From the NCBI RefSeq assembly GCF_036373705.1, contig NC_089863.1:7229357-7293356 (forward strand): a DNA stretch of 64,000 nucleotides, written 5' to 3'. Positions 22,641 through 34,549 of this stretch are shown here, one piece after another. The position numbers and the translations under genes are program-made. Below the pieces are notes generated by a model. It made no database searches, was not told where the DNA came from, and saw only the letters and a list, made by a program, of their open reading frames with translations. Position 1 is the first letter of the stretch; each line of letters opens with the position of its first letter. Source of the DNA: Amia ocellicauda. Lineage: Eukaryota; Chordata; Actinopteri; Amiiformes; Amiidae.

Positions 22641-24400
22641 TTGGAGAGTCAAGCTCTGCTTGAACAGCATAAGGCACATCTCCAATGACCAGATCTTGTC
22701 TTCTGACAGATAGTCTCCTGAGTAGAACCGTGCTTGGGCCTCCTCTCTGTCCACTAGTTGTATCACTCATTTCTCCAGCATCACTGCGATTTCCAGCGAC
22801 GGCTTTTGCCCTTTCTAGGCATCCAACAGTAGTGGTCAGCACTCCCCTGAAGAGGGGAGGGCCAGAGTGGAATTGGAGGGCGTATCCTTGAGTCATCGTT
22901 GTTCACACCCAGGAGTCCTGGGTGCAAGCCTGCCATTGGTCGAGTCCGGTGTGGGTTTGGGGATGATAACCACACTCTTTCAGAGATGATCCCCCTGTGG
23001 CCAGAAGCGCAGTTCTCACTGTGGCAGTGAAGAAGAAATGGCAGGCTGCAGCTGGCAGGAAGAGACTTTTCACAAATGCCGGGGGTGAGTCGTCTTTCCT
23101 GCCAGCAGGGCCCCTATTGGAAGGCTTTGGTACAAGCTTCACTGATTGGCAGTCAGAAGGCTCTTCCCATTCGGTAATGACTGCCTTTGATTTGAAAGGG
23201 AACTAGTTGTCTACACAATTACAGCACCATTGATCAACCCACCACCTGTGTATGATTGGCTCAAAACTGGTGCCTCATGAACATCAAAACCCGCCCCCTC
23301 GGGTGATTGACAAGCATTAAAAAGAAGTTTGTTTGCCCAATGAACTTGAAAGATCACTTGGCAAACAGCTAAATAAGTTACTGAATTAATTTATGAATTA
23401 ATGATTTACAAATTGACACAGCTTTAAATTAAATGGTTGACAGTTGACAGTTGACAATAGAGACAGTTGTCTTTTCTACCACTCATGGAGCTATATTGAT
23501 CATTACATTAAATCACCATTAACGCTGTTTACAACCCATTCTCCAACTGCAACAAACCAAATCCCAAAAGTGTGACATGGTAATTAAAGTAAATTAAGCT
23601 GGTCAAATAAAAGTATAAAGTAAAGTGGAGCAAACAATAAATCAAATATAAAATTAACATTTAAATGACAGTGTTACAGATTAATGGAACACTTCCCCAC
23701 AGACTACAGGAATAATGCTACAGGCAGTTGCATCTGGGATATACACCTAGCTTTAAAAAATAATAGGATAATTAAGTCATTGAAGAGGGCTGCAGCTGGA
23801 CTGAAAACCAGAGCACACCGTGGGCCTCCAGGGACTGGGTTTGAGGACCCTGCATTAAAGAGAGCAGCTAAACTCACTGAAAATACTGCTGGTCTGTGAT
23901 GGGGAAAGACCCAGATTGTGGAGTCTTGTGTGAAACTTTTTTTTTTTAATAAATACTTTAATACCTACCTTTTAAGTTGTCTGGGGTTGAGCTGAGCATG
24001 GCTCTTGGTGTAATGTTAAAGTTAAAAAAAAACACGTTTCATGCACAAGTGTGAGTGTGTTTATGTGTGTGTTGTTTGAGGTTATCCGAACACAATTATA
24101 ATCGTGATCTTCAAAAACATGAAGGACCTGGGTCACACTGCTGCATTACATTTACAGTGGGTGTATTGTAGAGCACTATATCCATATTGTACTGTACTAT
24201 ACTACAATACACTTTGTTTATTACACTACTGAAGAAACCAGTGTAATGATTTATATAAACAGCACTACAAATAATAATGTTAAGGGTCAAGCCAATTTAG
24301 CTGATCTGCAAACAGCTTTTCTATGAGATAAACTTCTCCACAAACTTCCTCTCTCGGAGTCCGTTTGTGTTTTTCATGTTTTTAACAAGGCCAGACATGC
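22641..24400. other. No recognised gene; one MITE scrap
   Basis: The stretch 23,796-23,852 (GAAAACCAGAGCACACCGTG to GGGTTTGAGGACCCTG) resembles the right end of the 7,573 hAT-MITE family. Otherwise this is AT-rich DNA. Open frames on both strands at 22,621-23,206 have no recognised motif. Confidence 0.35.
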
Positions 24401-24404
24401 ACTG

Positions 24405-24650
24405 AAGATAACGGTGCATCTGTTTCCTCGGGAGGATCCCGGCGCTCATACAGCGCAGAGCTCACTCTTGTGCCGGTGATGGGACACAAGCTGCGGAGCA
24501 GCTCATCTGATCCTGAAAAGCGGCAGCAACCTGCTGTTCAGAGAGACTCGGCCGCGACTCCACAAAGCGCCTCTGAGGCTCGTAATACAGAGAGAGTCCG
24601 CACTGCGCGACCGAGCGCTTCATCCGCGTCCGCCCAGCAGCCCGAGCAGC
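24405..24650 (+). promoter_or_regulatory. CpG-rich 5' region of zinc-finger gene copy A
   Basis: GC- and CpG-rich sequence directly upstream of the copy A start codon. The segment with GTGCCGGTGATGGGACACAA (about 24,470) is conserved at 60,305, although no gene follows there. That supports a shared promoter or 5' UTR of this gene family. Confidence 0.5.
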
Positions 24651-24891
24651 ATGTCTCTGTCCCAGCGCTTCACACAGCGCCTGTCCTCGGCTCTGGCCGA
24701 GCTGATGAGAGCCGCTCAGTGTGCGGCGCGGAAGGCGCTGGCAGAGACGCTGGCGGAGCACCGAGAGGAGATGAGCCGAAGGCGGCGAGAGACCGAGAGG
24801 CTGCGCTGGAGGCTGCGGGAGCTGCGGGCGGCGAAGCGGAGTTTGAGAAGCGGCGGACACGGAGGAGGAGAGACCCCGGGAGCTGCCCTAG
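24651..24891 (+). CDS. First coding exon of zinc-finger gene copy A
   Basis: It encodes 80 residues starting MSLSQRFTQRLSSALAELMR, rich in Arg, Glu and Ala with heptad-like spacing, so probably a coiled coil. The ATG lies in a CpG-rich patch. The exon ends at G|GTAACTT in phase 1, which fits the phase-1 acceptor of the big exon at 31,479 (G + GA = Gly). Many fish poly-zinc-finger genes begin with a similar short coiled-coil exon, which I take as a multimerisation module. The exon and 125 bp of intron are identical to the copy B exon. Because the second exon is broken, copy A would make at most about 263 aa without fingers. Confidence 0.65.
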
Positions 24892-25317
24892 GTAACTTGT
24901 TCATTGTGTTCATGTCCGCTGGTTAAAGAGACGCGATGCGCAGACGCGATGGGCTGGATCTTATTCTGTGACGCATCTGTGCGGCTTCTCATCAGGGCTG
25001 AAAATGCGCATCCGCATGTGCAGTGATAAGTGCATCTGCTAATAAATACATAAATTATATAAACAATAGCCTATGTTTAGATTTTTAGGGGGGCGTTAAA
25101 ATGAGTACTCAGCATGTTTGGAAAAATGTTGAACTGCCCCTTAGTGAAACCAACTTTACTCTTCAATTGTTTTGCACATTATTGGGATTCTGTGAATTCC
25201 ATCTCTTCTTCAAACTGTACATCATGCGCCCTATTTGCTATGATGTATAACTGTAACAATATGAAGTTTAAATGGTACAGTTTCAAACAGACTGATCTCA
25301 ATGCCATTCATTAGTAT

Positions 25318-25566
25318 TGTAACAACTCAGGATTTCTTCTTTGTCACAGCAAATAATGGAGGGGACACAGGATTCGAAAAAGAGGAACTTTAATCTAAAA
25401 AGTTAATCTCGGGCTGGAGCGACCCTCTCTAACTCCCACTCACCTCTAACACTACTCTACCCATTTGCGCGGGAACCAGGCACCCCTATTTATACCTTCT
25501 GGCCCCGTGACTGGCTCCTCCTCCTCGGGGCTGACCCTTAACCCCAGAACTAACCCTGCTGTAACA
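25318..25566 (-). mobile_element. Probable solo LTR
   Basis: On the minus strand the unit starts TGTTACAGCAGGG and ends GTTGTTACA, so it has TG..CA ends. It carries a TATA box (GGTATAAATAGG) at about 25,498-25,487 and an ATTAAA-like polyadenylation signal further on. Its length of 249 bp is plausible for a small LTR. No internal retroelement genes lie next to it. I see no clear target duplication, which lowers confidence. Confidence 0.5.
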
Positions 25567-27365
25567 CAAGCAGGCGCGCCACATGAACACAAAACACAGG
25601 CTGTGTCCCGAATCGCGCACTCGCTCCCTTGTTCCCTTCCCTTGCAGGGCAGAAGTACTATGGTGGCAATCTTAAGGTCTGTCCCAATAGGGAATGAGTG
25701 AAGGGAGCCTAATTGAGCTTTTTGTGCCCTTCAATGCTCCTTTCGGCGGAGTGTACAAAAGCGCGCACTTATGCGGAAGTGTTTTAGCGCTGAAGTCCCA
25801 GAACTCTGTGCGTTAAAGGCGGAGACAAGTCCATTGGGAAAATATGGCAGCGGTGGGTGCATATAAATGTAATGCTAGCTAGACAGTTGTAGATATTGTT
25901 AAATTATGTATCAAGGAAATTATAATACATAGATAATATAAAATTATTATATAATCATGATTTAAATATATGATTAGAACTGTAAGTATAAGTATACTCA
26001 AAGCATGGTCAAATGTTGCTCCAGCCCCAACTAATCTCACATAGTGAGAAGCTATTCCTATGTCAGTAAACAGTTAATTGCAAACACATTTATTTTCCTT
26101 GTCTGTCACTACCATAAACTGATTTCCATTGAATATCTCAAAAATCCATTGTGTACATTTATGATTGATAATATCTAATTATAAACAAGAGCAGGTGATT
26201 ATGGCAAATCAGTGTCTGCCCCAGACATAAAAAAATCCTTCACTATATTAAAGACTGTAGTGCCCAAAAATCTACTAAACCAGGTCAAGATTATGACCAT
26301 ATATGGCATATAAAATGTCTGAGTAAATGTTCAAATTAGATAAGAATTGAGGAAAGGTTTTTTGGCTAGCTTGCTTATAATCTAAAATAGTGTAAATTTA
26401 AATACAAAAATAAAGCTAACAAGTACAGTTATGGACCACATTTCACCAAAATGAAATCAAAATTCAAATCAGGTCTTCAATAGGACCCCATAAACATCAT
26501 GGCCAAATATGAAAAGGATAGCTTCACCAGTTTTCTGGCTGGCTAGCTCACTAACAAACAAAACATATGTAATATAAAAATCAATGTAGCAAGCACATTG
26601 TACCAATTCTGGACCAAAGTGCATCTAATCAGGTCATCATCACACCCATATAAATGAAATAGCCAAGAATAAAATCAGTATGCTTAATACTTTTGGAGAA
26701 ATTGTGTTTTTCACAGACACCAAAGCTGAAAGAGGTGAAACCGAAATGTCTCCTCCCCAGATCATACTCTAATCATGTGCATTGCAAAGGCAATACCAAA
26801 GATCCTCTATTTAAACAAGATAGTCAACCCCCCCCTTTTCTTCCATCTTTGAGCCGCAATGCATTATGGGAGTAACACAGTTCCGGTGGGGCTTTTCTCC
26901 TTTTCTATATATTTGAAAACCTGCCTCATTTCGTATTCAAAGCTTTCATCTTAAAAAAACAAATGCATTTTTTTACATGATGTGCCTGGATTGTATTAGA
27001 GACACCCTTCTTAACATATTCTAGTTATTATTTGAACACAAAATATTTTAACCTGGATTAACGAGTGCTTTATGTTCAAAGTGCTGTGTCTAGTATGAAT
27101 ATTCATGAGCACATCAGGCCTGAGGCAGAGAGTCTTGATCTAGGAGGCGGGGTTTGTTATCGAAGACAAGTGACAGAGATTGGTGACGATTAAAAAATAA
27201 TAGATAGCGTGTGAATTATTATAATAATTATTCATAATAGATAGCTTGTGGATTATAATAATACTTATTATCATTGTAAGTAGCAGTAGATGTCGTATTT
27301 TGAAGGCATTCAGTATTTAATTGTGGATGATATTCTGTACATTTGACTTCATATATTTGCATACA
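25567..27365. other. Intron of zinc-finger copy A; no gene recognised
   Basis: A GC-rich patch at 25,590-25,860 contains GCTGTGTCCCGAATCGCGCA, possibly a DNA-transposon end. The remainder is AT-rich. No coding sequence was recognised. Confidence 0.35.
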
Positions 27366-27369
27366 TATA

Positions 27370-27447
27370 CAACTCTGGAAAAAATTAAGAGACCACTCCA
27401 AGTTCAGAAATTAATGTTAAGTGGTCTATTTATTTTTTCCAGAGCTG
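27370..27447. mobile_element. Short Tc1/mariner-like MITE
   Basis: A 78-bp element with inverted ends CAACTCTGGAAAAAATTAAG and, inverted, CAGCTCTGGAAAAAATAAAT. It is flanked by TA on both sides. The inner pair GAGACCACT/GTGGTC is also inverted. The CTCTGGAAAAAAT..GAGACCACT terminus is common in fish genomes. Confidence 0.75.
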
Positions 27448-27877
27448 TATATATATATTGAATGTAAGGAAAGTCTTGTGGTACAAAAGACACACGCAGA
27501 GGCTCTTACATAAGAGGACTCCAGAGGCGAAAAGAGCAAAGAGGAAGTCCCTGTGTGCGTGTCACTTTATATATTACAAACAGGAAGGGGAATGTTTGAG
27601 TGACTCCCACAGAGGCCAATAGGCAGCTTTGATAGAAAAGCATGCTAAACCCCTCCCCATTGGGCAGTGCTTTGGACTCGAAAGATAACTTGAACTGCGT
27701 TCTTTGTATGTTTATTTGAAATTAATTTTGTTGTAAGATCTCAGAGAATTGTTAGTTCTGAATGTTTTATATTAAATTAATTACGGATATAATGTAATAA
27801 CATTTTCTGGTATTTATGTTGTGTCATAAGATCAAATTCACAGCTCAAATTGGTATCATGAAGGCTGTAATTCACTG

Positions 27878-27878
<1 letters not shown>

Positions 27879-27920
<42 letters not shown>

Positions 27921-28330
27921 TATTTTTTATTTTTTCTCTTGGCAGACGCCCTTATCCAAGAGCGACTTACAACATGAGTGCAAAACAAAGTGCAAAAATA
28001 CAGTTCAGTAAAGGCATCAATCATTACAAATTCAATTTACATAAAACATAGCAATTCAAAATATAATATAATACATTTTACAACTAAGTACAGTAAGTGA
28101 GGTCCTACATCCTGGATGGTAAAAGCGCTGTCAAGATGTAGGGTCACAGTCAAGGGCTACGGGAAAGGGAGCAAGGAGGAAACAATCAAAAATGCAAGAA
28201 GCATAATAAAACTCTGTGAAGTGCTATCTAACAGGGGTAAAAAGTACTGTCTGAAAAGATGTGTCTTGAGTAAGCGCCGGAAGGAGGTCAAGGACTCTGC
28301 TGTTTTGACTTCATGCATTCATTCTTCTAT
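27879..28330 (-). mobile_element. L2 LINE 3' end with ATT tail repeat
   Basis: A (TTA)n run at 27,879-27,921 is followed by TTGGCAGACGCCCTTATCCA and AGTGCAAAACAAAGTGCAAA. The same 3' UTR occurs in the near-complete L2 at 34,550. The fragment ends near GGAAGGAGGTCAAGGACTCT. Confidence 0.8.
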
Positions 28331-28339
28331 TTAAATACA

Positions 28340-29120
28340 CTGTTACATTGCACATTTGCATCACAGAAATACTACATACACTGAAAATATTATTGCCTAA
28401 GGTTACACTAGATGCATATTAATTATTTGAAATTAATACACGTACTTACAGTGATGACAATATCATTTGGACAAAATTAATTAAAAAAAAAAAAAATCAA
28501 AATTATTCCACATTGACATACAATATGTGTTGCAATGCATCCTGGATCTCTCATGACATGACATATATTTGGGAGTTCAGGCTGCAGGAGCCCAGTGGGG
28601 AAGAGGAGTAATGGCTGGGGGTGAACTCCTTAGTTCACACTGTTTCAGCCCTACATAAGAGAAAAAACTGTAAACTTTGAAATCCTTTTTTGGTCAAACA
28701 ACCCCTCCACCCCCACCCTCATGCTTGCAACATTCGTTTTAGGTTAAGACGGTGTGAACTAAGGAGTAACTAATTGATATCAAACTATTATCAATTGACA
28801 TGATATATACTTATTATATACCCCCTTATATGAACATCTGACCGAGTCATATAAAAATGTGCTTTGAACTTTTGAACAAAGTGTGCTTTTGAACAAACTT
28901 GGTATTTTATCTAATTAATATTTTTGGTTTGTTGTGAATTTAAACCAGAGTTGTAACCGAAGCACTAAAAGTTGAGTTGAGTTGAGTCATTTAGGAGTAC
29001 AGACTCACAAGCTCAAGCTCACAAATTCAGTGACATGCAGAGTCACTGAATTTGTTGAGTCAAGTCACCTACCTGGCTTGATTCACTTTGAGTCATTAGT
29101 TCAATTGTTCAAGACAATCA
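28340..29120. other. No recognised feature
   Basis: AT-rich intronic DNA. A short imperfect repeat of GAGTTGAGTTGAGTCA lies near 28,975. Confidence 0.35.
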
Positions 29121-29124
29121 GCAA

Positions 29125-29428
29125 TATATATATACTAAGTCAGACCGCAGGTGAACCAAAACAATCGTTTTATTAAAGAAACGGGTACGAGCGCCAAACC
29201 AAAGGTGCACAAAACATAAACAAACCATACACCGGCTGTTCCCTGACTTCCACAGTGTAACAAACCCCAAAACAAAATGGCAAACACACCTCTTGCTTCC
29301 TAAGCTCCCCGTCCCCTAATGTGAGGCTGAGGCCTCCTTTTCTAGTAGGTGCCTGGGGTTGATTGATTAATCAGTGTCAATAAACCCCAAGCATCTGCAG
29401 TCCATGACCAGGCAGGGAGGGGGTTAAC
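29125..29428 (-). mobile_element. Possible solo LTR or LTR fragment
   Basis: On the minus strand this reads from TGTTAACCCCCTCCCTGCCT to a polyadenylation-like TTTCTTTAATAAAACGATTG near its end. That layout resembles U3-R-U5. I see no TATA box that I trust and no target duplication, and the ends are uncertain. Confidence 0.3.
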
Positions 29429-29734
29429 AGTACTGTATCTGTTATATATGATTTATTAACAGCTCTATTAGGGTTTTATTTATGATGTAGGACATTAAGA
29501 AATATTTGATCTAAAAAGTTTTTTTTTCCAATTGTTAATAGAAACAGACATTAACCATATTCCCCCACCCTCTCAGCTGTATTTAAATCAGTAAAATAAA
29601 CTTAAAATAGCTGTCAACAGAGTGTAGTCGAGCTGTGGATCTTTCTAAAATAATAATATCATAAAAGTAATCAAGCCATATAGAAGAAAATTAAATAGAT
29701 GGTTCCACCCATCCCTTCTGAATAGTTTTTTGGC

Positions 29735-30625
29735 CGCCTTCATCCCTGCCAGGAACAGCTTCCTAGAATGGATGATAAAACTAATTCAGCCTGTTGGAGG
29801 ACTCTGGCTGATTTTAATATTTCCACCACTCTGTCTGGCAGTTTCATCACCTCTAGATGGAGCCTTTCAGGGGCCAAACCCAGGAGTCCGTCCACCTGGC
29901 TGAGCAAGTCTTTGCATTGTGGGAGCTGCCAGGGTTCTGCACTGAGCATCTGCACATTAGATTTACTGTATTACAAAAATAAATTACATTACTTCACCTC
30001 TTTTTGCAGGGCTGCCGCATCTTTCACAAAACTTACACTTCATTTTGAAAAATTAGGAGGAGTCTCTGATGTGACATCACAAGTGCAAGGTCTTAATGTA
30101 AGGCAACAACATTTGTTTGTTGTCCTAGGAACAACAGCAACACAGCAAAAACAGGTTGTGCCTGCAGATGGCATGGGTGAAGGGGAATCCACCTCGCCCG
30201 TCAAGGCCTTGAGGGCATGCTCTGTGCCAAGACAGCATGCGCAGAGTTCATGCCCGTCATCTGGGGGCACCTTCCTCTGGCACCTGACACAGCGATGGAA
30301 AGCCCCTCTGGGGGTTGGAGGCATGGTGGGCACAAGGAGGTCCGTCAGGATGTCCTCCTCTTGGAGACCTGTCAGGAAGGATGTGAGATCCTGGGGTATG
30401 AGCAACTCCTCCAATATCTCGCGGACGATGATGTCAGCACCCGTGAAGTCGGCGATATTACCATCGATGGACCTCAAATGAAATCCCGCAATGTAATAGT
30501 GGATTCCTGTGGTCGATCGATGTCGATGCCCGCGGTCAAGAGGCGATGGTGCATTCCCTGTTGACCTTGGATGTAGTCCCATTGGTGGTATCCCATTCGA
30601 GATCAAACTTGGAGTTCCAATCAAA
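29735..30625 (-). pseudogene. Degenerate DIRS/Ngaro-like retroelement fragments
   Basis: Two minus-strand pieces. The frame starting at 30,624 has a region reading CVRCQRKVPPDDGHELCACC followed by LGTEHALKAL. This resembles the cysteine-rich motif of DIRS-type gag-like proteins (C..C....DGH..C..CLG..H). The frame at 29,955-29,740 (LHLEVMKLPDRVVEILKSAR) could be from the RT/RNase H region of a Ngaro-like element, but weakly. Tyrosine-recombinase debris of a similar kind occurs at 37,880-38,019. The pieces are frame-broken. Confidence 0.45.
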
Positions 30626-30639
30626 GTGTAAGGACAGCT

Positions 30640-31150
30640 GGACTATTTGGAGCCATTGGAATAGGCTCTGTGAGCTCTGTTCAACTCCAGTAATGGCTGA
30701 TCGCCTTTCGGTTGCACATCTGGGAACCAACGAGGGATTTCTTGTTGAAGAAAACAAGCCAGGTCATCGCCCTCCACACCACACCAGGCCAACTAACTTC
30801 ACTTTGCAGCGACGTTTTCAGTCCTCAATATCCACTAACTTGTCTTGCATTGCGTCAATGTGAGCATTGTATTGATTAAGATCAGATTTTTGCTGAAGGA
30901 GATCTGCTCTGGTCTTGTCATACTTTGTCATTAACTTATTAACTGTGGAAGCAATATCAGTTACTCTTGTGAGAACTCAGCAAATATATAAAACAGCAGT
31001 ATTGGCAACAGATTAAAGGATAGGCTGCAAGACCACATCAATTGCTTCCTGGACTGGCGAGCTTCCCAATCATTGGGGCCCGGTGACTTCTTTAAGTGTT
31101 TCCCTCCAGTGTTGATTGGGGAGAAACAATGGGTGCCTTGCATGAAGTAG
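30640..31150 (-). pseudogene. L1/Tx1-like LINE ORF1 fragment
   Basis: The minus strand reads LMTKYDKTRADLLQQKSDLN then AMQDKLVDIED (coiled-coil-like), followed by DDLACFLQQEIPRWFPDVQP and LLELNRAHRAYSN. The order coiled coil, then a xxFLxxxxPxxxP segment, then ERAHR-like matches L1/Tx1 ORF1 proteins. Stops and frame changes are present. Its first part shares a diverged match with about 50,795-50,880 in the copy B intron. Confidence 0.45.
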
Positions 31151-31478
31151 CCATGGTAAATAAACTGTATTTATACTTAAAATAAGGTAATATATATTTA
31201 AAAATTGGAAAATAAGTAGTTCAAATTACTTTAAAAGGCAAAGTGTTTTCAGGAGCTCCACTAGCAAGCTGCCATCGACTTGGGATGGTCACCTGATCTC
31301 CAGATTTTATTTTCTTAATTGAATATGTACTGTATCTGTTATGTATGATTTATTAAGAGCTCTATTGGGGTTTTATTTATGTAATTTGCAAGTTAATGTG
31401 CAACATGTAAGTCACTTATATTTGGTGATTAATTGCCAGGATGCCCCTTTGTGATCTGATTGTCTTATCCTCCCCCAG

Positions 31479-32628
31479 GAGCTGTAGAGACCAGTGCTCT
31501 CCCTGACTCTCTGGCTCCCACTGAGCAGCAGTCCTGTGAGCAGGAGTGGGGCTCCAGTCTGAGGCAGGACACAGAGCCCACAGCTACTGAAGACAACAAG
31601 AGTCTATCTGAGCAGCACAGGAGCAGACACGGTGAAATGGAGCTAAGTGGACTGGAGTCTGGCCACATGGTGGAGCCACAGACTGTGGGTTTAACACAGG
31701 GACTCAGGGCACTGGGATCTGAGTGTGGACCCAGTGCAGCTGGAGCTGAGCCAGACTCTGCCAGTACACAGTGTGAGCCCAGTGTTGCGTCTGTTCACAT
31801 TAAGACAGAGGACAATGAGCTGCAGAGGGAAATGCATACGGATTTGAAAGATGAACCCTGTGATCTTAGAATAGAGATTATTTCAGGAGGCCTCTGTAAA
31901 CTGGAACCACAGCTTGCAGAAGATGGACTGTGTGACACTGACTCTGGTGCCTTGAGGACGGGGCTCAGTGGAGGCAGTGACAGTGCAGTGAGGGGTGAGA
32001 GCCCATCTTCACAGGGCAGACAGCTGTGACCTGGACCCTCCAGCTCTGACTCTCTTCCCTCAAACACAACTTGGAAACATCAGGGCTGCCATCGCTGCCC
32101 CCAGTGTGAGAAAACGTAGAGGAACTCTGCAAGCTTAAAAAACATCAATGCATAATTACAAGGAAAAGAGTGCACTGCTGCACCCTGTGTGGGAAGTGCT
32201 TCAGTCATGCAACAAGTCTGACAATTCACCAGCGCATTCACACAGGAGAGAAACCATACAGCTGCACCCAGTGTGGGAAGGTCTTCACTCATGTAAACAG
32301 CCTTAAATCTCACCAGTGCATTCACACAGGGAAGAAACCGTACAACTGCTCCCATTGTGGAAAGAGTTTCAGTCATGTTTCAAACCTTAATACTCACCAG
32401 CGCATCCATATGGGGGAGAAACCGTACAACTGCTCCCATTGTGGAAAGAGCTTCAGTTATGCAACAAGTCTGACAAATCACCAGCTCATTCACACAGGGC
32501 AGAAACCATACAGTTGCACCCTGTGTGGGAAGGGCTTCACTCAGTCAGCAAACCTTAAACTTCACCACCTCTCTCACACAGGGAGGAAACCATACAGCTA
32601 CCCCCAGAATGGGAAGAGCTTAATTTAG
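31479..32628 (+). pseudogene. Zinc-finger exon of gene copy A, inactivated
   Basis: It starts after the acceptor TCCTCCCCCAG in phase 1. The acidic N-terminal half is open for 182 codons and carries SUMO-type motifs (HIKTED, DLKDEP). It then meets TGA at 32,027, where copy B has CGT (Arg). A TAG lies at about 32,117 where copy B has TAC, and the frame shifts before the fingers. From 32,170 to 32,580 five C2H2 fingers remain open in another frame (for example CTLCGKCFSHATSLTIHQRI). A sixth, at the end, has lost a cysteine. It is clearly a paralogue of 53,084-54,555 and no longer encodes a finger protein from its normal start. A shortened acidic protein from exon 1 plus this part cannot be excluded. 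Confidence 0.85.
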
Positions 32629-33450
32629 GCAAGCAAACTTAAATCTGTATTAGATTGGATTTGTTAATAAAAATTTCACAGTTATGTTAATAGTTCTTTG
32701 TATTAGTGCAATGTATATTTGTATTGTAGCACTCAGTCAGCTCCTACTGTTTTCTTTATGGTCACCAGAGTCATGACGTGGTGGGGGTGTAATTTACACT
32801 ACATCTCAATTTTACTCCCCAAAAAAGGAAGTCCAAATCAAACCACTAGTCACTACCACAGTAGTCCATGCGAATTTACCTTAGCGCTGATTGTAAGCAT
32901 TTTTAAGAACTTCCTGAAGACAGCTGCTGACTTTGACACAAATGTGACTGCAGGAAAGGTAAGCCTTGAAACAATGTTTTTTTGGTCATATATGTTAGTC
33001 ATTTTTTTGCTTGTGAAGATTTTTTTTAATTTCATCTTCTGATCACATCAGAAACCCTGATCAGCTGCCCATTCAGTCTGCTGAGTGACAGGAGTGTGAA
33101 GCAGCTGATCAGAGTAGATCTTCATCAGTGTTTGTCTGGAAATTCACACAGTTCTGTCTGACTCCATTCTCCAGCAGTGAACGTCACTAATCTGTACCAC
33201 ACATTAAGTACACCACTTTGTGAAATACTGTTGTAGTTCTTGATACTTTATTATTATTATTATTATTAGCTTAATCTTTACTCAGGACTACATAGTTGTC
33301 AGATTTTCCAGTTTATTGTGTTCTAGTCATGTTTGTATTCTAATCTGAATTGTTACCATGTTGTGTGCAACTCTGCTGCAGTTCTTTATCTTGGGTGTGT
33401 GAATAAACTCTTGTAAGTCAATGTTATTGCTTGTTTGTGAGTTAAGTGTT
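32629..33450 (+). other. Copy A 3' UTR and downstream duplicated DNA
   Basis: It runs parallel to 54,556-55,390 of copy B, with an extra ~150 bp near 32,960-33,110. A good polyadenylation signal, AATAAA, is at 33,402-33,407; the matching bases in copy B read AATAAG. Confidence 0.55.
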
Positions 33451-34122
33451 AAGTGTTAATTTTGTCACAGGAAAACTAAGACGAAAAATGTACGTCAATG
33501 ACCTTTTTTCAGTGATGATATCTATGACAATAATGAGAGGAAATACACTGGATAAAAACGATAACTAAAAATTAAAGACTTCTAATTTTAGTTGACTAAA
33601 ATGTGACACAAGACTAATGGACATACATTACAGTGTTTTGTGAGGCAGACGGTCAGGGAGCGGTTTCATGGTCCAATCATAAGTGTGCATGCGTAGACTC
33701 AGTCATCGTGTTTGTGTAGCGCAGCTAATCGCAGTTCTGCGCAGAAATGCGCTGCTCCACCAATTGGATCGGTAATATTCTGCACAGAACCGCGGAAATC
33801 TGCTCAACAGAATGGGAACCGCTCTGAACATGAATGTGGTTTGATGTATTTGACTTAACACGAAGTTGATGCAGATTGTGTGAAGTTAAATGCCTGTTCT
33901 TTTTAATACAAGACTGGTAAGTGTGGGTCTTGTAATTAGTCAAAATTTGACTGAATTTACATTGACTAAAACGAGACTAAACTGACAGGAGTTTTCATCA
34001 ACTAATATTAACTAAAGCTAATGAAAGATTAAATGACTGAAATGTGACTAAAACTGATAAGCATTTTAGTCAAAAGAGTAAGATTAAAACTAAATCTAAA
34101 ATAGCTGCCACAATTAACACTG
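33451..34122. mobile_element. hAT-like MITE inserted in copy A only
   Basis: The ends are AGTGTTAATTTTGTCACAGG and, inverted, CAGTGTTAATTGTGGCAGCT. The interior has repeated ACTAAAA/TTTAGTCA motifs known from a fish hAT-type family. The equivalent position in copy B (about 55,404) has no insert. I could not find a clean 8-bp duplication, so the left edge is approximate. Confidence 0.6.
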
Positions 34123-34485
34123 GTTTGGCAAGCAGCAGTGAATATGTGAAGAAAATAGGAATCTAATCTTTATTTAATTTGACTAGAAAACATTGCAAGT
34201 TTTCTTTGTCTCTGAAATTAACTGCAAAATAGATGTGATGAGACGATGCAAGAAGCTGAAATGAACTCTTGTATTTTCACACAGATACTTTAGACTTGCA
34301 ATTGGTGAACTCCCAGAGTTCATTTAGGTTTACAATTTTTGCCTTACAAAGCAAGGTGATTAGTTAATATAAATTTAATGGTAAGTTTGGATAATTAAAC
34401 ATTTCATCAGGTCTCCTGATTTACACATACAAACATACACTTTGACATGACTTTAATGTATATAAATCTGAAGACCAATTTTGTA

Positions 34486-34493
34486 TTATTATT

Positions 34494-34545
<52 letters not shown>

Positions 34546-34546
34546 T
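34486..34546. repeat. TAA trinucleotide microsatellite
   Basis: About 17 TAA units. It adjoins the 3' end of the L2 element and probably grew from its tail. Confidence 0.95.
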
Positions 34547-34549
34547 TTT

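Noticed and set aside
24462-24860. Antisense frame over zinc-finger exon 1, repeated at 40,501-39,959
   Set aside because: Kept open only by the GC-rich composition of an exon identical in both places. The sense frame has fitting splice phases.
26855-26880. ATGCATTATGGGA resembling a ZNF143/Staf promoter core
   Set aside because: One isolated short match in intronic AT-rich DNA, with no CpG patch or gene start nearby.
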